This document shows, one piece after another, positions 11,928-21,312 of a DNA stretch of 64,000 bases; positions within the stretch are counted from its first letter, which is position 1; the number at the start of each line of letters is the position of its first letter. Under the pieces are notes generated by a model. The model was not told the DNA's origin. It searched no databases and saw only the letters and a program-made list of their open reading frames with translations. The stretch spans positions 164,523-228,522 of the forward strand of contig NBIV01000122.1 in NCBI GenBank assembly GCA_003194525.1. Direction: 5' to 3'. The stretch is from Gracilariopsis chorda (lineage: Eukaryota; Rhodophyta; Florideophyceae; Gracilariales; Gracilariaceae). Position numbers and translations under genes: made by a program.

Positions 11928-12284
11928 ATGACGACTTCCGAACTCCCGGCACTCTCGCACAATGAGCTCCATCGCTCCATTCAGAAGCTCATGCGCCGCC
12001 ACGAGCGAGCCATCAAACAAACCGGCGATGTGAGCGCAATGCTCTCTCTCGCCGAGCTTCTCAAGGACAATACCTATGGCATCAACACACTTACCCCATA
12101 TTTCCCTTACATCAGTCCGAAGGAAGATCTTTTTATTCAAACTTGTGAGAAGGACGATAATCAGATACAGATGCTTGGAAATCCAGGAATCAGCAACCAA
12201 AGCGAACAACCAGCGATCAATAGTACAATATTAGAACAGGAGGGGAATCCGAGGACCGCCATGAAAGAGATCCTAAGGAAGTGA
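11928..12284 (+). pseudogene. Sel1-repeat protein N-terminal fragment
   Basis: From ATG 11928 the frame encodes MTTSELPALSHNELHRSI, then a basic helix and GDVSAMLSLAELL with NTYGINT, which has the spacing of the first helix pair of a Sel1-like repeat. Sel1 repeats form solenoid scaffolds for protein binding. After one repeat the sequence loses the pattern and ends at 12284, so this is a truncated or decayed copy. A separate Sel1 relic lies on the other strand at 15385-15810. No TATA box was identified. Confidence 0.4.
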
Positions 12285-13328
12285 GATCCATTCCGATGGT
12301 GCTGTAGACGGTGGACTAATCCTGCATCGGCAGGGAAGGACATCCCTTGGAAACAGCTTTAGAGAAGCTGCTCTCATTATGTACCTTGCGGTACACCGGC
12401 GGTGGCAGCGGTTGTGCCGCACTTCACGCTTGATTTCGTGTATTCTGTGCTTCAGGAAAGAGAACATGCTGGACAATGTCAAAAGGCGTGAAGGAAGCTG
12501 AAAAAGGTATTGACCGGTGAGGAAGGTATCTGGGGCAGTTCACGTTGTCCGATCACCTGTGTGGCGAAGAGTTGAGAGCTTCGTTGTATAGTGCCACCGG
12601 TGTTCTGCTAGGGGTATAATCATTTATTGATTCACAGCTGTGCTTGATTGCAAACCAACTGGGCGTTGACAAGTGGGAACGTCAGCATTCATGTTGTCAT
12701 TCAGTAGCCTGCTACTCTGCCAGAGACAGTAATGTTAGCCGGAACACTCTTCATCTGTATCGAATAAAATACACAAGTCTTTCCATAGAACAGATTGAAG
12801 TATACTCTTGGAATCAGACAGTGTTTAAGCCCTTTTCTTGCTGCGGCAGTAAAAAATGAAAAGCTGTTCGTAATGACAAAGGGATTTAAATATGTTTGTA
12901 GAAGGGTACACAAATAATCTATCTGAAGGGGATGCAAAACGCTTCGGAGTCGATACGAACTCCTCTCAACTGAAGAAGCCAGTTGTCGCTACACACTCGT
13001 TAAGGTCCTCCAAGCTTCGTGCCAAATGTGATTCAAACCATTGCTTTTTGTCCGTCTAAACCGTTGCTTCTTCATCTTCTGAAGGTCCTTGTAGTGAACC
13101 GGGTGGAAGAGTGCCAGGCCGGGGTTAGAACCTTAACCACACAAAAAGCACACGAAGGTAGTTACCGGTTGAGCTATGGCCGCTCACGGTGTGGTGACCC
13201 AAGCCACACCGCCGGAGATGTTATTGTGACTCTGTGACTATCATCTGCAGCTGACAGCTCCACAGTCTTTCAGATCTTTGAATATATACCAAAACTGTGC
13301 AGGACCCGGGAGGTCGTTAAACTCGTCC
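12285..13328. other. intergenic; tRNA-like A and B boxes on minus strand
   Basis: On the minus strand TAGCTCAACCGG (13176-13165) and GGTTCTAACCCC (13132-13121) match Pol III A- and B-box patterns about 32 nt apart. The D and T stems do not pair properly, so this is not called a tRNA gene; it could be a tRNA pseudogene or SINE-like head. Confidence 0.3.
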
Positions 13329-13352
13329 AGGCGATCAGCGGACTGATCGCCT
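13329..13352. repeat. 10-bp hairpin with CGGA loop
   Basis: AGGCGATCAG and its exact complement CTGATCGCCT flank the tetranucleotide CGGA. A second short hairpin, TGGTCTCC-AAC-GGAGACCA, lies at 13565-13583. Confidence 0.7.
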
Positions 13353-15384
13353 CCACGGACCCGGGATGTCCGTAAAATCGCCCCGGCAGTCGGCGCACCG
13401 ACAGCCTGAAGACCTGGGCGGTAGCGTCGGAAAAAGACCCCCCCTTATCTGTGGGAGACAGAAGGGACGAGGCACGTGCAACACTGCGGATCTTACCAAT
13501 CTTTCCCTAACTTTTCCCAGAAGGATCATGGAGGTTCCCATGGAAACTCTGGCGAGATCGCGGTTGGTCTCCAACGGAGACCAGGGAGTCTAGGAAGCGA
13601 CAACACCGCCTGTACAAGGATCTGAATGGTTTTACAGGGGTTTTCTGGACTTACGCTGAAATCTACATCAGACACGGGCCCCAACGCGATCTTACCGCCC
13701 TTTATCGCCAAGGGTAAAGAGAAAAGGGAGGGTAAGATGTCAGCAGATGTTCTGGGTGGCGCGAACGTGGTACATGGAATCCGCCTTGTCGTGGTGTACC
13801 ACTTACCTGGCGTTCTCTCGAGTTGAGGAAGGATTAGCTGAGCAAAGTCTGGAAGAGGTGAGACACGCCAGAACGAAATGGATTGTACATTCGGGTCTCC
13901 CCGCAGAATTTTTGTACCATTCTACTACGTCTTAGAATACCAGTTGCTGAGCGTAACACGGCTGCTGCAGGGTGGGAGCAAGCAACGGCCATCAACAATA
14001 TTTTGAGTCGAAGTTAATACTGGTGTAACGGGGTAGAGAGAACTTGTCATTCACGAGGAGTAGCTAGCGGTTAACCTTAGTTGTTGGGAAATTGAGGAGG
14101 AATTATGATAAGCTCTACCGCAGCGTCGCAATTAGCCAATGTGCGGCCCATCAAGAAGAAGAAGAAGAAAACTGTGCAGCAGTTGGGCTTGATGCATGGA
14201 ATATGGGTCAGGGCGTCAAAGTTGTCGTAGCCCATCTGGAATCACGATGCTTAATCGCTTTGCGCTGGATACCGTGGTGGTGAAAGACCACTGCAAGGTA
14301 CTAGCGAGTCCCGCTCAGAACACATGCAGTCCCGCCCGTCGAGTGTGCCGACCTTCCGAAAAGGCTAAAAAACACTATAAAGTTACGCCGGATGAGGAAA
14401 CCAACTGGAGATGCGATTGGGTCTATTAGGGGAATTTAGCCTTCGAATAGATAGTTAGCATTCTACTTGTAGAAAGCGAATACCTTTGCCTTGGAACTAA
14501 GGCACGTGCCCGTAACCACACACACACATATGGAATATGGACCATGACTTACTTTTCTGGTTTGAAAACCTGCTGGAGTTGATGCCTTCTACTCGTTCCA
14601 AGTATGCCGGGTAATTCGTCTCCAACCGCATGAGCCCGGGTTGAGTGTCCTTAGTCGAAGTCGAAGCCTGGATAGTAGTGACAATTCACCAAGACTACAT
14701 AACCTCCTTGTAACGTCTCGAAAATAATTGACGTCTCAAAGCGCTTTGTTCATCAAATATGTGCCACAGCTATCTGTCTCTCAGTTACAGTCTCAAAAAA
14801 CACAAAAGCAGGCGCAAAGACCCCAGAAGTTCTACTCAGGTTGCTTTCTTTCTCTAGAGTTCTTGTTCACGATTCCGACTGTTGTTCAACAAAACTTTAT
14901 TACTCAAAATGCTTTTCGCCTTGCTTCGAGGGAACCACGCAATGCGTGGGATGTTTGCGCCTTCTCATTTGACTGTTACCAATTTTGCATGCTCTAAATC
15001 CAGCAGCACTTTCTGTTTATACGAAGAACTGCACGCATTGTCAACAGACTTCTTCATATTGCTTTCCAATAACCCCACTCCTAACAGCTCGCTGTACTGA
15101 AGAGCACCCCTACTTTAACCATGCTCAGTTCTCCGCCATGGATGGTTCATACACACCAAGCACTTTTTTTAATACATCCTAACTCGCGCTGACACGGCAT
15201 AACTAACGCACATCACTGGGATGCATGTCCTTCTACTCAGTAAGCTATATCTTAACCTATGTAAGGATTTCTCAATAAGTTGTTTTACCTTGCGAAATTA
15301 GTGCGTTGGAAAGAGATTTTAACTGTATCAAAGAAATACATGTAAACCAGGAGCCACATATCAAAACTACAACAATGAAAAGGT
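13353..15384. other. intergenic, GC-rich then AT-rich; possible decayed coding
   Basis: 13,590-13,930 is GC-rich and has coding-like stretches in changing frames (for example VFWTYAEIYIRHGPQRDL near 13,640), suggesting a decayed gene of unknown family. A 41-codon ORF at 14105-14230 contains a Lys6 run (PIKKKKKK). No gene can be named; 14,450-15,380 holds only short ORFs and a CA run near 14,518. Confidence 0.35.
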
Positions 15385-15810
15385 TTATGCAGCATGATGT
15401 CGCATCAGTGACTGCTGCGTATATTTCTCAATAGAAAAAGTGGCTTTTGGGGATATGAGAGTTGATAATCTACAAACTTCCTCAACGTCTCGAAGAGAGC
15501 CCGTGACCTTTTTCCACAACTCTACAGCGCGGGGTAGATCATCATCATGTCCTTCGGCAAGCATACACGCTAACAACGTTCTTGCAAGTTGATGAGAAGA
15601 GCGCAATATAACACCTTCAACAAGATGAATGGCACGAGAAGAATCTTTCTTTACCCCCGAAACACCGTACCAAAGCACCTACGCAAGATTGATACGTATA
15701 AGATCGCTGTTATCCTTCTTCACGCCAGACTCGAGAAGAGACAACGCTTGTTGGGAGTCACAGTTTTCGGTAAAATCCCCTAAAACGCCGATACCCTCGT
15801 ATCAAGCATC
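15385..15810 (-). pseudogene. Sel1-repeat protein fragment
   Basis: Reading the minus strand downward, YEGIGVLGD, ESGVKKDNSD, YGVSGVKKDSSRAI and GHDDDLPRAVELW follow each other with the spacing of consecutive Sel1-like repeats. An in-frame TAG (just before the VLWYGV block, near 15679) interrupts the frame and a TGA closes it upstream near 15810. Sel1-repeat proteins are alpha-alpha solenoids. This is a decayed fragment; its C-terminus ends at 15385 without a further domain. Confidence 0.6.
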
Positions 15811-16319
15811 TGTAGCCCGATATACCCAAACTTACAACGACAAGCACACTTCACGAGACACAACCCAACAACCAGTGCATTATGCTAATACGGATATGCA
15901 TTGCGACAAGCTTCATAAACTACGAGAGTTAGACATAAACTACTATGCCCTGTAGTACTTAGCAATCCTATTTACGTATCAACAGTCAAAGCGGTCGACC
16001 ATCAGAAGTGTAATCTTGATTAACCTACAAAGCGAGAGAGAAAACATCTAACGTGACGGTTGAGATGGAGACCCTATCGCACTATTAGATCCTGTCGGCA
16101 ATTCTGGGATTAAGAACAATCGTTTTGTATTGTTCGCGCTTTGTGCTTTCTGCAATACATGCTCTCTTTATTTGCTCTGAGAGGTGTTTCGTTTCCTTTT
16201 CTGCTGCGGCCTTTGGCGGACTCTTCTTCCTTTCTTCTTTTAGCTTTAGTGCGAACGAGAACGCCAGCAGCGAAGCATATGTTTCCTTCATGTACCGCTG
16301 AAGCTGGAGCTAGGAAATG
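15811..16319. other. intergenic, nothing recognised
   Basis: Only short ORFs without motifs. Confidence 0.4.
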
Positions 16320-17340
16320 CTCAGCTGGTTGAACCCTCGGAGAAGCGGGAATAGCAGTATTGCATCGCGCCTATACCGACAGTACCTACGAAGCACCTTC
16401 AGAGATCTTAAGGAAGGTACGAAACTATACTTTGTACAATGGTCTCCTCTATTGGACAGGATCTGGTTCCTATCGATTTTATATTCCCTTCGAAGATCTC
16501 CCACGAACTGTGAGGGATTATTTCATGATGTAGGACATATTGGCGCGGACAAGTCGTACTATTCTGCACACAGATATGCCTTTTAGCAACGCATATATCA
16601 AGACTTTTGGAAGCACGTGCGCAGCCGTCGCGGCTGTCAGTCGAACAAGTCATCCCATAATCCACCACAGGGCTAGCTACAGCCATTCCCGATCCCTCAT
16701 CGATGTTGGGAAATTGTAACCTTTGACTTCCTTACGGAAGTTTTTACTACAGATACAGGTTTCGACGCAATCTTGGTCATGGTAGATAAGCTGTCGAAGC
16801 AAGGATTCTTCGTACTGACCAAGAAGACTGCAACCGCCAAGCAGACCCTTCATCTCTTTGACACCAATTGTCTTTCCAAACATGGAGTCCCGCACACTCT
16901 GGTTAGCGACCGAGGCCCAAAGGTCACGCCCAACTTTTGGACGTCATTGGTACAGCCCCTAAATGTTCGTTTGAATGTCTCAACTATCGCTCATCCGCAA
17001 ACTGACGGTCTATCGGAGAACATGATCCGTACCGTGTCCAACATGCTTCGTGGTGCTGTCCAAAAATCTCCGAAGGAATGGGATCTTGCCTTACCCACAA
17101 TCGAGTATGTATACAACGCCGCAAGACATAGCTCTACCGAACTCGCCCCCTTCGAAGTTGAACTCGGATACATCCCCCACGCCCCAGTTACGCGGCAACT
17201 GGAACACTTTGAGATACGCTCTCAACAAGCTCTTGAGTTTTTTTGAACGACGTAATGCTCTTCGAGCGCTTGCAAGCGATCAAATTGCGAAGGCCGTGGC
17301 CAACCAGAAGTACTACGCTGACCTACGCAGAAAAGATGTA
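16320..17340 (+). pseudogene. decayed Ty3/gypsy integrase (with pre-integrase spacer)
   Basis: Near 16,440-16,560 a frame-broken stretch reads NGLLYWTGSGSYRFYIP, the usual block before the zinc finger. From about 16,677 the integrase core is open: WEIVTFDFLTE supplies the first Asp, TLVSDRG the second and HPQTDGLSENMIR the Glu. The frame ends at 17246; LRRKDVL and GDLVLLRF follow in other frames up to about 17,400, matching the C-terminal SH3-like part of gypsy integrases. No reverse transcriptase or LTR is found nearby. The sequence resembles the integrase of the intact chromovirus at 20013-25005 but is clearly more decayed. Confidence 0.8.
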
Positions 17341-17805
17341 TTGTAATCAGCTGGGGATCTTGTGCTACTTCGTTTCGATGTGCTGTTAGTTGCGGGGAGC
17401 AGCCCTTCCCAAGAAACGGCAGGCTCACTGACGGTTTGTTGAAACCAAGATAGCGGCCCTAAATAGATGTCTGAAAAACGATGACCGAAAGGAGCAGGGT
17501 ATTCTTTCACCTCTTCTGAATACTTCCAAACAAAGACGCAAATGGATATTCAATCTCTCCAATACTGTTGCAAAGGAAGCACCACTGTCTTCCGTACATC
17601 TCCTCAAATTTGTCGCTCTCCTTGTCGATCCGTAGTTCTCTCTCAGATATATCCTTGTTACGACAGCAACGCTCCAAAGTTTTGGCTCTAACGGGACTCG
17701 TTCGGTGTAAAACGAGCTGAGCATTTAATGCCGCTCAACCCCCAGTCTTGCTTCGACCACACCAACCCAGACGTTCTACCTTTCATACGCAATCAGATTC
17801 GCACA
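17341..17805. other. tail of the gypsy relic, then intergenic
   Basis: The first 60-100 bp continue the decayed integrase C-terminus. The rest shows nothing recognisable. Confidence 0.4.
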
Positions 17806-18243
17806 ATGATGACCAAAGAACTCATTGCGACAGCCTTGATGTTAGTGGGCGCCATAACAAGTGCTTGCGCCATGACCCATCCGAAAAGTTTCTACCTATC
17901 GCTGTCACCCGAGGCTCTGTTTGCATATGGTGTGAAGGGCGCTGTAGGTGCATGTTACATCTCTCTCAACACCGGCTCGAGCAGCTATTGCGATTTGTAT
18001 GTGAACACTGCCACGATTGGCAACAATGGGCATCGCGGATGGCCGCGAAAGTTGAATGACATGGGAACTGGATGTGTAAAGGCTCCTGAGTTTCCGAGGA
18101 AACGTACGTACTGCTGGTATTCTCGCAGCGAATATATCAACCATCCGCAAGCTATTCGCGACACGTTCTGCACGCATCCTAGTGTGACGAATGCGGCCAA
18201 TCAACTCAGGGATGCGGTTGAGAAGGACCAGTGTGCGCTTTAA
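17806..18243 (+). CDS. small secreted six-cysteine protein, hypothetical
   Basis: The frame opens at ATG 17728, but the Met pair at 17806/17809 is directly followed by a typical signal peptide (TKELIATALMLVGAITSACA), so translation probably starts there; the 26 residues before it would bury the signal. The mature part is about 120 residues with six cysteines (GACY, SYCDL, GTGCV, TYCWY, TFCTH, DQCAL), enough for three disulfides. No known family is recognised. It lies only 80 bp before the LTR at 18323, so its 3' end may be altered by the insertion. Expression is untested; codon pattern and the clean signal peptide favour a real gene. Confidence 0.55.
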   Translation: MMTKELIATALMLVGAITSACAMTHPKSFYLSLSPEALFAYGVKGAVGACYISLNTGSSSYCDLYVNTATIGNNGHRGWPRKLNDMGTGCVKAPEFPRKRTYCWYSRSEYINHPQAIRDTFCTHPSVTNAANQLRDAVEKDQCAL

Positions 18244-18322
18244 ATGTGTTGCGCAAAAAGCAGAAGAGCGTCGCCATGATTTAAGTAGGCTGCGTAAAAC
18301 GGGCTCGTTTATTCAGTATGCG

Positions 18323-18551
18323 TGTGAAATGCAGTAACTGCCACGCAATAGCCGACAGTGAAATGCAGTAACTGCCACGCAACAGCCGACAGTTTTCAAT
18401 TGCATTATTAGTATCTTTACCTAGGAGAGGGCCTCTGGAAGCGTATAAGAAGAGGCGCCGGCTCGGTGGTTGCAGTAGGTAGAGAGAAGATAAGACCTAC
18501 CGACGCGTAGTAAAGACTAGATTTTGCTCCGAGACTTTGGCGGTTTTCTCA
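18323..18551 (+). repeat. 5' LTR of old copia element
   Basis: 229 bp from TGTGAAATGCAG to TTTTCTCA, matching 36778-37007 with scattered differences. It starts with a 34-bp tandem duplication (GAAATGCAGTAACTGCC unit) that is present in both LTRs. Confidence 0.85.
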
Positions 18552-18553
18552 TA

Positions 18554-18566
18554 GTTATGGGCCCAG
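18554..18566 (+). promoter_or_regulatory. primer-binding site, anticodon half of initiator tRNA-Met
   Basis: GTTATGGGCCCAG is exactly complementary to the conserved anticodon-arm sequence of eukaryotic initiator tRNA-Met and starts two bases after the LTR. The ATG inside it is the first Met of the gag frame. Confidence 0.75.
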
Positions 18567-19228
18567 AGAGCTCTGATCTACCGAAACGACCTCGCTTATC
18601 GTGGGACATGAAGACCGTGCCCTGGACCGACGGAAAAGGTAACCAGGAACTTAAGGCGACAGCAGTCGCACAATGGAAATCAGTTCACAGCAAATTGGAC
18701 CCGAACAATTCGAACAAAATTCGGGAAGATCTAATGGGCATCATGTTGCAATTGCAGCTCTACGGAAGGACAAGAGACATCTGCAAGTCCATTTCGCAAG
18801 AAGTGATACGCTCAACTGGAGGTGCTGACGCAATTCTTAAGGCACTTTACACTCGTGACCCACTGGCCGTAGTGTCTGAGGTGTGCCAAGACCTGTTGAC
18901 ACTATTGAACACGAAACGAAACCGGAACGAAAGCATGTGGATCTTTGAGTCGAGATTTCAGGCACAGGTTTCCCGACTAAACTCGCATGGGACAGAGGCA
19001 AAACTGTCGGGAGCCTTGGTGGCATTTATATTGCTGGCCAACTCTGATGTAGACAACACCCAGAGAGTCTCCGTATTGGCTAATTGTGCCCCGGACAGTT
19101 CCAGCCTTAGGACAAATGCTTCGACAAATGAGTATCTGAAGAGCGTTTCGTACAGCTCTATCGCCCCTATTCTCCGGCATTGTACCCGTACAGGTGGAAG
19201 GTCTTCATCAGAACCATTGTCTAGCTGA
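18557..19228 (+). CDS. gag: Gag of old copia element (probably truncated)
   Basis: The frame starts at the ATG inside the primer-binding site (MGPESSDLPKRP) and runs 223 codons. It is helical, with the LLTLLNTKRNRNESMWIFESRFQAQ type of sequence seen in copia Gag capsid domains. The frame then ends; a zinc knuckle that would normally follow is not readable, although related sequence continues in other frames to about 19,700 (including a duplicated CTCCCAGTAGCCGGAG block near 19,420 and 19,460). It forms the nucleocapsid/capsid of the virus-like particle in functional relatives. Confidence 0.65.
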   Translation: MGPESSDLPKRPRLSWDMKTVPWTDGKGNQELKATAVAQWKSVHSKLDPNNSNKIREDLMGIMLQLQLYGRTRDICKSISQEVIRSTGGADAILKALYTRDPLAVVSEVCQDLLTLLNTKRNRNESMWIFESRFQAQVSRLNSHGTEAKLSGALVAFILLANSDVDNTQRVSVLANCAPDSSSLRTNASTNEYLKSVSYSSIAPILRHCTRTGGRSSSEPLSS

Positions 19229-19699
19229 GGTAGACGCAGTGCGGAGGGAGCGTCAGCAAGCGCAGGAAAGGGGTAAGGTTCGCGGATACCGAGTCGCGCT
19301 CGCGTCGATCAGACAAAGAAGCGGGCACAAAGTCCCTCCCAAGCGGTTTTTTCCTCCCGTCGGTGAGAGAGGACCGGTTGGGCAGTGGTTTTTACTCTGA
19401 TCGCCGGCGAGGTGCTTGGGCTCCCAGTAGCCGGAGGTGTTTGGCGCCCAGGTGCCGAGCTCCCAGTAGCCGGAGATTCGAGGCAAATCTTGGCCAGCAG
19501 TGCAGTGTCACAGGGGGCCAATTTGCACACTAGCACCTCTTCTTATGCACAGAAATCTCGCTCTAGCAAAAGTACAGGACATAACCGCAAGAAGAAAACG
19601 CCGGGGCAAATCGCAGATATGAAGAGCTCACAATGCCACAGATAAAAGAAGTATGGACACTGGGCTACGATCACAGGAGAGATGGCACGTTGAAGGCGG

Positions 19700-20007
19700 G
19701 ATACAAGTCTTACAACGCTCCATCCGACGAAGGAGGAGGTCGGAAGAACGTGCTGTAATCTAATATGTCTTGCTTAGTAGATGGCGGATCGTTCGACGCG
19801 GAATTTGATGGACCTCTACTGCAAGACGGAGCTCCATACAGTGGAATTGGAATAGAAGAACTTACGATGGTTAAAGAGCTCGTTTGCCCCGGGTGAAATG
19901 GAGACCTCGAACTGTTGCTAGAGGCTATTGAAGATCGTCTATACTGGCAATACGGATCAGGAAGCCACAGTAGCGAGCAGAGAAACATTCTTGGTTCCAT
20001 CATGCTC
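19700..20007 (+). pseudogene. copia protease region, upstream half
   Basis: In one frame with two stops, this reads CLVDGGSFDAEFDGP and DGAPYSGIG, the latter in place of the usual D-S/T-G-A protease motif, then SHSSEQRNILGSIML. The chromovirus target duplication GTTTC interrupts it at 20008, and the matching continuation resumes at 25006 (NEGREVRVRHLVIEGSS). Confidence 0.6.
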
Positions 20008-20012
20008 GTTTC
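20008..20012 (+). repeat. target-site duplication GTTTC (left)
   Basis: Identical to 25006-25010 on the other side of the chromovirus. Confidence 0.92.
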
Positions 20013-20234
20013 TGTAAGAAGGTATCTTCCTACGCACTACTTGGCACCCGTTAAGGTTTATGAATTTCAAACGACCATTAATGAGCAATAGTACATCTAC
20101 ATTCATCAACTATTGCTCAGGGCGTATTAGTATTTAAGCGTTCTTCTTTCCCATACAAGTAAAGAAAGAGGACATCCTAGGAGATTGTCATTGTGTTTAT
20201 CGTTTTTCGAACTACAGAGTCCTGCACTCTTACA
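20013..20234 (+). repeat. 5' LTR of chromovirus
   Basis: Begins TGTAAG and ends CTTACA. Contains an 11-bp inverted repeat (TGAGCAATAGT at 20082-20092, complement at 20109-20119). Same as 24784-25005 by eye. Confidence 0.95.
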
Positions 20235-20236
20235 AT

Positions 20237-20249
20237 TGGTAGCATTCGC
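20237..20249 (+). promoter_or_regulatory. primer-binding site
   Basis: TGGTAGCATTCGC begins two bases after the LTR. The first eight bases match the complement of a tRNA ending UGCUACCA, as in many initiator tRNA-Met; further pairing is uncertain, so the primer tRNA is not named. Confidence 0.55.
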
Positions 20250-20280
20250 TTTCGGTTTCGGAACAATATACGCTCCTTCC

Positions 20281-21288
20281 ATGCGTCGTTCAACTCGAAA
20301 TCACGATCCCACAGAACCTGCACAAAACACTGGACCCAACATGGAACAGTTACAGCAGCAGATTGAAGCTCTACAAAGAACTCTACAGCAGCAAGCAGCT
20401 CTTATACAGTCGCTTCAATCTACCAACGGTGGCAACCGGACCACTTCAAATCCTCAGTCAGCGCCCGTAAACTCTGGCTTCAAAGCACCTCCTGTCCCCA
20501 TGTTTTCAGGAAAGCCAAGTGACAGAACCTCGGAAAGAGTACAGAGCTTTTTCTATTCTATCAGAAAATATGGAACTCTTTGCAACTACTCAGATGAGAA
20601 GATGTTAGCTCTAGCAGAATGTCATCTTCAAGACAGAGCAGCAACTTGGATAACCCGTCTAGAGCAAAACAACACAAAGCCGACGTCTCTAGAAGAACTT
20701 CGCATCAAAATGACGAAAGAGTTTGTCCCGGCAAACGAGATTGCTCAAGCTCGTATCAAGCTCATGGAGATAAATCGCAACGAATATGGCAAACTAGAAG
20801 ATTTCATATCTACGTTTGAAGATATGATAATGCTATGTAACACTCCGCCCAGTGAAGCATACATATATTTCTTCAACAGCCTTCCGCGAGCAATGAAGGG
20901 AAAGTTTACTGAAAAGTTCCCCACCTCCGAGCCTACCGATCGTTACGGAAATATCAACATTCAAACGGTATATGACTATGCCCGTACGTTGGAATTGTCC
21001 ATAAAGATGTCTGGAGATTCTGAGAAGTCCCAACGGTTTGGAGGAAAACGAGGCAACAAAGCCAAGTTTAAAGCCGGAAACAATTCCCACATCGATTCTG
21101 AGACCAGAAAAAAGAACTCCAAAACTACAGATGACGTGTGTTGGGGTCCAGCACAAAAAGGTGAAGGACGTTTGTACCGTGACAACGATCGTTGCTGCAA
21201 ATGTGGTTTGAAACCATATAGCGATCCAAACCATCCCTGCCGTAAGGACAAGGAGGAACGCCGTCAGACTCGAGAGTCAAAAAACTAA
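20281..21288 (+). CDS. gag: Gag of chromovirus
   Basis: The first ATG in the frame is at 20281 (MRRSTRNHDPTEP), giving 335 codons; an upstream non-ATG extension into the LTR is ignored. A Gln-rich coiled-coil segment (MEQLQQQIEALQRTLQQQ) is followed by the retrotransposon Gag capsid region (AECHLQDRAATWITRLE; EDFISTFEDMIMLCN) and a basic tail with a non-standard knuckle: CCKCGLKPYSDPNHPC, that is C-x2-C-x9-H-x-C rather than CX2CX4HX4C. It builds the particle and binds RNA. The ORF ends at TAA 21286-21288, directly after the frameshift heptamer; pol continues in the -1 frame. Confidence 0.92.
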   Translation: MRRSTRNHDPTEPAQNTGPNMEQLQQQIEALQRTLQQQAALIQSLQSTNGGNRTTSNPQSAPVNSGFKAPPVPMFSGKPSDRTSERVQSFFYSIRKYGTLCNYSDEKMLALAECHLQDRAATWITRLEQNNTKPTSLEELRIKMTKEFVPANEIAQARIKLMEINRNEYGKLEDFISTFEDMIMLCNTPPSEAYIYFFNSLPRAMKGKFTEKFPTSEPTDRYGNINIQTVYDYARTLELSIKMSGDSEKSQRFGGKRGNKAKFKAGNNSHIDSETRKKNSKTTDDVCWGPAQKGEGRLYRDNDRCCKCGLKPYSDPNHPCRKDKEERRQTRESKN

Positions 21289-21312
21289 CTTGGCCGCATT
21301 ACGAGGCGGCCA
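21279..21312 (+). promoter_or_regulatory. -1 ribosomal frameshift signal, gag-pol
   Basis: In the gag frame the last codons are tcA AAA AAC TAA. A_AAA_AAC (21279-21285) is a canonical X_XXY_YYZ slippery heptamer. After the 5-nt spacer TAACT comes TGGCCGC (21291-21297), an 8-nt loop and GCGGCCA (21306-21312), a perfect 7-bp stem. The pol frame is open from 21246, so gag and pol overlap by 43 nt. Slipping one base back at AAC lets translation bypass the gag TAA and read LTWPHYEAARKD. Confidence 0.9.

Noticed and set aside
13121-13176. tRNA gene on the minus strand
   Set aside because: A- and B-box-like motifs are present, but D, anticodon and T stems do not pair.
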